Assembly: GCF_019207025.1 (NCBI RefSeq)
Contig: NZ_JAEEGC010000170.1
Span: forward strand, 1 to 45,195
Length of the DNA: 45,195 nt
Reading direction: 5' to 3'
Source of the DNA: Clostridium thailandense
Lineage (GTDB): Bacteria > Bacillota > Clostridia > Clostridiales > Clostridiaceae
Positions 40,856-45,195 of the stretch are shown piece after piece. The position numbers were made by a program, and so were the translations under genes. Each line of letters opens with the position of its first letter. Position 1 is the first letter of the stretch. The notes under the pieces were generated by a model. It was not told the DNA's origin. It searched no databases and saw only the letters and a list, made by a program, of their open reading frames with translations.

Positions 40856-43093
40856 CTAGCTGCTAATTATAATTTTCTCATTTTTGACATCTACAATTAT
40901 TTTTTTATCTTGAGGTATTTCTTCAAACAATATCTTATCTACAAAATAAGGCTTAATTTCCTTTTGTACTAATCTATTTATTTCTCTTGCACCATAATCA
41001 GAATTTAATCCTTTTTGTGCAAGCCAAGTATAACAGTCATCAGTTACACTAATTTCTATATTTTTGTTTTTTAATTTTTCTTCAAATTCACTTATAGCCT
41101 TCTTAGCTACTAAAACAGCCATATTTTCATCCATTCTGTTGAAAATAATTATTTCATCTAATCTATTTCTGAATTCTGGTGAAAAAACTTTTTCAACTTC
41201 CGTATCTATAGCATCAAGGCTAACTTTTCTGTTCCCAAATCCCATAAGAGACTTTCCAATAGCTCCTGCTCCGGCGTTAGATGTCATAATTAATATTACA
41301 TTTCTGAAGTCTGTCTTTCTTCCTGTACTATCTGTTACTGTTGCATAATCCATTAATTGAAGCAGGATATTCAATACATCTTGATGAACTTTTTCAATTT
41401 CATCTAAAAGAAGCACACAATAAGGTGTTTTTCTTATGGCATCTGTTAAAAGTCCACCTTCTTCATATCCTACATATCCTGGAGGAGCTCCAATAAGCCT
41501 CGCAACTGTGTGTTTTTCCTGATATTCACTCATATCAAACCTAACTAAAGGAACATTTAAAGATTTTGCAAGCTGTTTACAAATTTCAGTTTTTCCTACT
41601 CCTGTAGTTCCAACGAATAATAGATTAGCAACCGTTCTGTTTTCATCATTAAAACCAGCACGTGACCTTTTAATAGAACTTACAATTGTTTCTATCGCTT
41701 TATCCTGACCAAATATTTTTTTCTTCAAATTGAGTTCTAAATGTTTGAGTAATTCTAACTCATTTGAAGAGATACTTTGCTCTGGTACCTTAGCTATAGA
41801 TGAAACTATTTTTTCTATAGCTTTTGAATCAATACTAACTGTATTCTCATCTTCTGCATGTAGTCTAGCATAAGCTCCAGCCTCATCGATAACATCTATA
41901 GCTTTATCTGGAAGGTATCTATCATTAATATACTTCGTAGAAAGTTCTACTGCTGCTGTTAACGCTTCTTTAGTATATTTTACATTATGAAACTTTTCAT
42001 AGTTTTCTTTTATTCCCATTAGGATATTATAAGTATCTGTTATGGAAGGCTCTGACACCTCAATTTTTTGAAATCTTCTAGATAAAGCTTTGTCTTTTTC
42101 AAAAATCTTTTTATATTCGTCATAGGTTGTAGATCCGATAAATCTTATCTTACCTTCCGCTAAAAAGGGTTTAAGTATATTAGATGCATCCAAAGCTCCA
42201 CCAGAAACTGAACCTGCACCTATTATAGTATGTATCTCATCTATATAGACAATGGGTTTCTCGTCTTTAGAAATAGTTTTAAGTACTTTCTTAATTCTTT
42301 CCTCGAAATCTCCTCTATATTTTGTTCCTGCAAGCATAGCACCTAAGTCAAGAGAATATATTTTGCTTCCTTTAAGTGATTTAGATACTTTATCTTCTGC
42401 TATCAATTTTGCTAATCCTTGTGTAATAGCAGTCTTTCCTACTCCAGGATCACCTACATGTATAGGGTTATTCTTAAGTCTTCTAGATAATATTTGAATA
42501 GTTCTATCAAGGACATCATCTCTACCAATTAACGAGTCTATTTTTCCTTCTCTTGCTTTTTCCGTAAGTTCAACTGCAAATTCATTCAATATGTTTCTAC
42601 TACTAGTATTCTCTTCATCAAGAATACTATCAAAATCCTCCTCAAAAGATTCCTCAACCTCAAAATCTATTTCTGATATACCATGAGTTACATAGTTTAA
42701 TATATCTAATCTTTTTATACCTTGTTTTTTTAAATAATAACTAGCAAAGCTTTCTGGTTCATCATATATAGATACAAAAATATCTCCAAGCTTAATTGTA
42801 TCTTTATCTGCTGCTAGCACATGCTCTCCAGCAGCTGTTAATATATTTTGAACTCCAATAGTTTCTACTGGTTCGTTTTCTTCTATTGTATCAATATTTT
42901 CCTTTAAATACTTAGCTAACTCACTTTTTAACTTTTCTACATCTCCTCCTATAGCTTCTATTATATTCTTTCCTTCTTTAAAAAAAAGTAATGCATATAA
43001 TATATGTTCAGGAGTGAAATATTCATGTTTTGAATATTTTGCTTCGTTATAAGCAGCAGAAATAACCTCATTCACTATTAAATCTAATTTCAT
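40856..43093 (-). CDS. clpA: Clp protease ATPase subunit ClpA
   Basis: The 745-residue Hsp100 unfoldase has an N-terminal Clp repeat domain (about 1-150) where ClpS docks, an acidic linker (about 150-170) and two AAA+ modules. D1 has Walker A GDPGVGKTAI and Walker B VYIDEIHTII. D2 has GTTGVGKTE, the pore/arginine-finger region, LLLDEIEK and SNAGAGAIGK. LMGFG near the end of D2 is the IGL/F-type loop that binds ClpP. There is no M-domain, which separates it from ClpB and ClpC. It feeds unfolded substrates to ClpP. It follows clpS after a 2-bp gap, so the two are co-translated. Confidence 0.95.
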   Translation of the reverse strand: MKLDLIVNEVISAAYNEAKYSKHEYFTPEHILYALLFFKEGKNIIEAIGGDVEKLKSELAKYLKENIDTIEENEPVETIGVQNILTAAGEHVLAADKDTIKLGDIFVSIYDEPESFASYYLKKQGIKRLDILNYVTHGISEIDFEVEESFEEDFDSILDEENTSSRNILNEFAVELTEKAREGKIDSLIGRDDVLDRTIQILSRRLKNNPIHVGDPGVGKTAITQGLAKLIAEDKVSKSLKGSKIYSLDLGAMLAGTKYRGDFEERIKKVLKTISKDEKPIVYIDEIHTIIGAGSVSGGALDASNILKPFLAEGKIRFIGSTTYDEYKKIFEKDKALSRRFQKIEVSEPSITDTYNILMGIKENYEKFHNVKYTKEALTAAVELSTKYINDRYLPDKAIDVIDEAGAYARLHAEDENTVSIDSKAIEKIVSSIAKVPEQSISSNELELLKHLELNLKKKIFGQDKAIETIVSSIKRSRAGFNDENRTVANLLFVGTTGVGKTEICKQLAKSLNVPLVRFDMSEYQEKHTVARLIGAPPGYVGYEEGGLLTDAIRKTPYCVLLLDEIEKVHQDVLNILLQLMDYATVTDSTGRKTDFRNVILIMTSNAGAGAIGKSLMGFGNRKVSLDAIDTEVEKVFSPEFRNRLDEIIIFNRMDENMAVLVAKKAISEFEEKLKNKNIEISVTDDCYTWLAQKGLNSDYGAREINRLVQKEIKPYFVDKILFEEIPQDKKIIVDVKNEKIIISS

Positions 43094-43095
43094 AT

Positions 43096-43395
43096 TTACT
43101 CCTCTTCCATACTAAATTTTAGCGGAAAGCCACTTTCTTCCGCCATAGTCATAGCTTGTACTGTTTTGGTTGCTGCTATATCATAGGAATATATACCTGC
43201 AACCCCAACTCCTTTTTTATGTACATCATACATAATTTGCGTAGCCTCAACTACTTCCTTTTTAAAAACTTTAACAAGTACTTTTATGACAAAATCCATT
43301 GTTGTATAGTCATCATTATGAATAAGTACTTTATACATTTTAGGCTTTGCAAATTTAATCTTAGTTTCTTCTTTTAAATCAAATTTTTGAGACAT
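43096..43395 (-). CDS. clpS: ClpS adaptor protein
   Basis: A 99-residue adaptor that delivers N-degron substrates to ClpA. The core is clear: MYKVLIHNDDYTTMDFVIKVLVKVF, then the metal/N-degron pocket region and VHKKGVGVAGIYSYDIAATK. The N-terminal tail of about 20 residues is the flexible extension needed for substrate transfer. ATG 43395 follows GGAG; an earlier in-frame ATG at 43419 has no good ribosome site. It is the first gene of clpS-clpA. The promoter presumably lies in the 136-bp gap after the LexA-fusion gene. Confidence 0.94.
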   Translation of the reverse strand: MSQKFDLKEETKIKFAKPKMYKVLIHNDDYTTMDFVIKVLVKVFKKEVVEATQIMYDVHKKGVGVAGIYSYDIAATKTVQAMTMAEESGFPLKFSMEEE

Positions 43396-43531
43396 TTTAA
43401 CAACTCCATAAAATAACATATTATATTCAAGATTATTTTAACATATACATTTTAAATTTAACAACGCATTATACAATAGCCTCTGTAATTTACCCTAAAA
43501 TAAACTATAAACATCAAAAGCAAATTTTAAA

Positions 43532-45019
43532 TTATTTTCCTTTTATAATTCCTATGGCTATCCCTATAATATTTGTTCCATCATCAGTTACGGGTATTGG
43601 ACTAAACCTACTGTTCTCAGGCATTAGATTAATGCCTTCTTTACTTATAGAAAGTCGCTTCAATGTGGCACTTCCATCTATTTCTACTGCAACTATATCT
43701 TTATTTTGAGCAGAATACTGCTTTCTTATAACTACATAATCGCCGTCAAAAATGTTAGCACCAATCATGCTCTCACCTTTAACTTTTAATATAAAGCAGT
43801 CATTTATACCTTTAAGCCAATATTTTGGCATATAAAATTTATTCTCTATGTCAGAATTTATTAATATAGGCTCTCCAGCAGCAATATCATTATAAACCGC
43901 TAGTTCTCTCAACTCATCCTTTTCATATTCATACTCCTTATCTTCTTCTTTTACTATAACATCACATATATCGTTTATATCTCTAATAAAATTAAACTTT
44001 CTATTATGTCTTATATCATGATATTCAAAAGTTTCAATTGAATATCTATCCTCATAATTTTCAGTTTCACTTTTTATATTAGTTTTTAACTCTAAATCAG
44101 ATTTATATGTGTTTTTTAGATTATAAGTTTTAATTTTACCATCTACTCCAATTCTATTCAACTTTTTTCCTTTTATAAACCATGCATTACGATTTAAACT
44201 AATATCTTTGTTATCTACCAGTGTCATACTGAAATATGCTTTTCTATATAATAATAATTTTATAATTTCAAATTGAACCTTTGTAAAGTTTTGAAATTCG
44301 TCTATTATTATGTGAGTAAACTTATCATTAGAAGTTTTTACTTGCTCCAAAGCTATAATGTCTATATCTTCACAATCAATACTTTTACTCTTTTCCAAAA
44401 TTTCATTATATAAAAGCATAAGATTAAAAATGGCTTCTCTTGTATTTGAATTTTTGAAAATTCTAGAAGGACCTTCTCCTTTTTTTACTTTTCTTCCTGT
44501 CCTTTCAGCATTTTGATATTCCTCTAAAGTAGTATAATTACAACATTTAATCCAACTGATTTCATCAATAAAAAATCTTGTATATTTTTCGTGCAAAAAT
44601 TTTATATTCTTATAATTTTTCTTTACATCGTGTAAGCACTTACTTATTATATTTATTTTTTCAGTATCACTAATTATATTATATTTATTCTTTTTTCTGT
44701 TTAAATTAAAATATTTATAAACAATTTCTTTAATACTATAAAAGCTCAAATTGTCCTCTCTTTTGGAAAATAACGTTGAATATTCTGTTTCACTTTCAGA
44801 TGATATTTTATTATACATAATTTGAGCAGTTTGAATGTCTTTATTACTATCTGATACTATCAGTATCTTATCGTCCTCATATAAACAGTATTGATTTTTC
44901 AAATATATAGCTCTATGTACTGCTGCTGTGGTTTTTCCTGATGAAGTTTTTCCTTTTAATAAATTGATTCCTAATTGCTTGCTTAATACTAATTTCTTTT
45001 GAACTGTATCTAACTCCAC
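43532..45019 (-). CDS. UvrD-like ATPase half fused to LexA-type S24 peptidase domain
   Basis: A 495-residue fusion. Residues 1 to about 320 resemble the front half of an SF1 UvrD/Rep helicase: motif I (KGKTSSGKTTAAVHR, 22-36), motif Ia (ILIVSDSNKD), motif II (IIIDEFQNF, 237-245), motif III-like (MTLVDNKD) and motif IV-like (LKNTYKSD). Motifs V and VI, needed for unwinding, are missing. Residues about 374-495 form a LexA/UmuD peptidase: Ala-Gly cleavage site A381-G382 (IAAGEP), nucleophile S417 (KGESMIG) and lysine K454 (ATLKRL). LexA's HTH is absent. RecA-stimulated self-cleavage that separates the ATPase from the peptidase part is a natural inference. GTG start after GGAGGTGAAAGG. It lies upstream of clpS-clpA on the same strand. 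Confidence 0.82.
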   Translation of the reverse strand: MELDTVQKKLVLSKQLGINLLKGKTSSGKTTAAVHRAIYLKNQYCLYEDDKILIVSDSNKDIQTAQIMYNKISSESETEYSTLFSKREDNLSFYSIKEIVYKYFNLNRKKNKYNIISDTEKINIISKCLHDVKKNYKNIKFLHEKYTRFFIDEISWIKCCNYTTLEEYQNAERTGRKVKKGEGPSRIFKNSNTREAIFNLMLLYNEILEKSKSIDCEDIDIIALEQVKTSNDKFTHIIIDEFQNFTKVQFEIIKLLLYRKAYFSMTLVDNKDISLNRNAWFIKGKKLNRIGVDGKIKTYNLKNTYKSDLELKTNIKSETENYEDRYSIETFEYHDIRHNRKFNFIRDINDICDVIVKEEDKEYEYEKDELRELAVYNDIAAGEPILINSDIENKFYMPKYWLKGINDCFILKVKGESMIGANIFDGDYVVIRKQYSAQNKDIVAVEIDGSATLKRLSISKEGINLMPENSRFSPIPVTDDGTNIIGIAIGIIKGK

Positions 45020-45195
45020 CCTTTCACCTCCAAATCAGGAATATAAATTAATACATATATTATAACTCAACTATTACTATAATGGTTATAAAATATTTCA
45101 TTGTTAATGAAATTTAAGATTGGTAATTATAAATTTTAAAAAGAGGATTTTTAATATGTTTGGCTTAATTATAAAATAAAGGGGCTGTCCTGAAA
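45020..45195. other. Window-edge intergenic sequence with an IS-like end
   Basis: No gene is visible. It must hold the promoter of the LexA-fusion gene, but no clear sigma-A boxes or GAAC-N4-GTTC SOS box are seen. The last bases, GGGGCTGTCCTGAAA (45181-45195), look like the outer end of clostridial insertion sequences, which often begin GGGCTGTC. This cannot be tested without the sequence beyond. Confidence 0.3.

Noticed and set aside
43420..45195. LexA/SOS box (GAAC-N4-GTTC) before the LexA-fusion or clpS genes
   Set aside because: No such sequence is visible in either upstream region, so SOS transcriptional control is not claimed; only cleavage control is proposed.
1..45195. CRISPR array, tRNA or rRNA genes, prophage
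   Set aside because: No regular direct repeats with spacers, no cloverleaf or rRNA sequence and no phage structural genes were seen on reading the window.

Overview
The window looks like chromosome of a low-GC, strictly anaerobic clostridium (Clostridium sensu stricto or a close relative). The evidence is AT-rich DNA, strong AGGAGG-type ribosome sites, a T-box and a SAM-I riboswitch, a ferredoxin-containing EtfA in a lactate operon, 2-hydroxyacyl-CoA dehydratase-activase genes and a FeoAB set. There are no rRNA or tRNA genes and no intact insertion sequence or prophage. The species cannot be read from this sequence alone.

Layout. 1-3.1 kb: a HesB-like CC-dyad protein, a membrane GGDEF protein, a DMT-family exporter, and an ArsR-type regulator whose two cysteines match the persulfide sensors BigR/SqrR. 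3.1-5.3 kb (minus): a small Cys/His-rich membrane protein and an HMA-TauE/SafE-cupredoxin fusion, probably copper or sulfur related. 5.7-11.2 kb (plus): a chemoreceptor, T-box-controlled argS, a DEDD-type exonuclease-like protein and a CBS-pair protein. 11.2-13.5 kb (minus): feoA-feoB and a FeoB-associated Cys-rich peptide behind a near-perfect Fur box. 13.6-17.1 kb (plus): SAM-I riboswitch, metN-metI, a HAD phosphatase and a second DEDD-like protein. 17.1-24.9 kb (plus): a complete lactate-utilisation locus (GntR/FCD regulator, lactate permease, lactate racemase LarA, EtfB, ferredoxin-EtfA, FAD lactate dehydrogenase) for ferredoxin-coupled lactate oxidation. 25.0-27.6 kb (plus): a sigma-54 activator, then repeated palindromes, a -24/-12 promoter and a divergent peptide-deformylase-like gene. 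27.9-32.0 kb: topoisomerase III, then (minus) RseC-like, half-size EamA and Xer-type recombinase genes. A gene-poor stretch of about 0.96 kb follows. 32.9-36.8 kb (plus): an operon of two paralogous DUF2229-type proteins, an ATP-dependent dehydratase activase and a zinc-ribbon protein, then YkuK. 36.9-45.0 kb (minus): a formate/nitrite transporter, two unknown small proteins, HD-GYP, Crp/Fnr, ClpA, ClpS and a protein joining a UvrD-like ATPase half to a LexA-type S24 peptidase.

How the parts work together. The lactate locus has two identical 20-bp copies of a GntR/FCD-type operator, 369 bp apart, that bracket the control region of the permease-first operon; a CcpA-like site lies between them. 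The sigma-54 activator seems to have its own sites and promoter just downstream. The HMA-TauE fusion and the distant RseC-like gene share a 25-bp promoter element (24/25 identical) that looks like an OmpR-family direct repeat.

The strongest candidates for something undescribed are: the UvrD-like/LexA fusion, which keeps the LexA cleavage site and Ser-Lys dyad but lacks the second half of the helicase and any HTH; the sigma-54-controlled deformylase-like gene; the shared direct-repeat promoter; and the activase operon that lacks a recognisable dehydratase.
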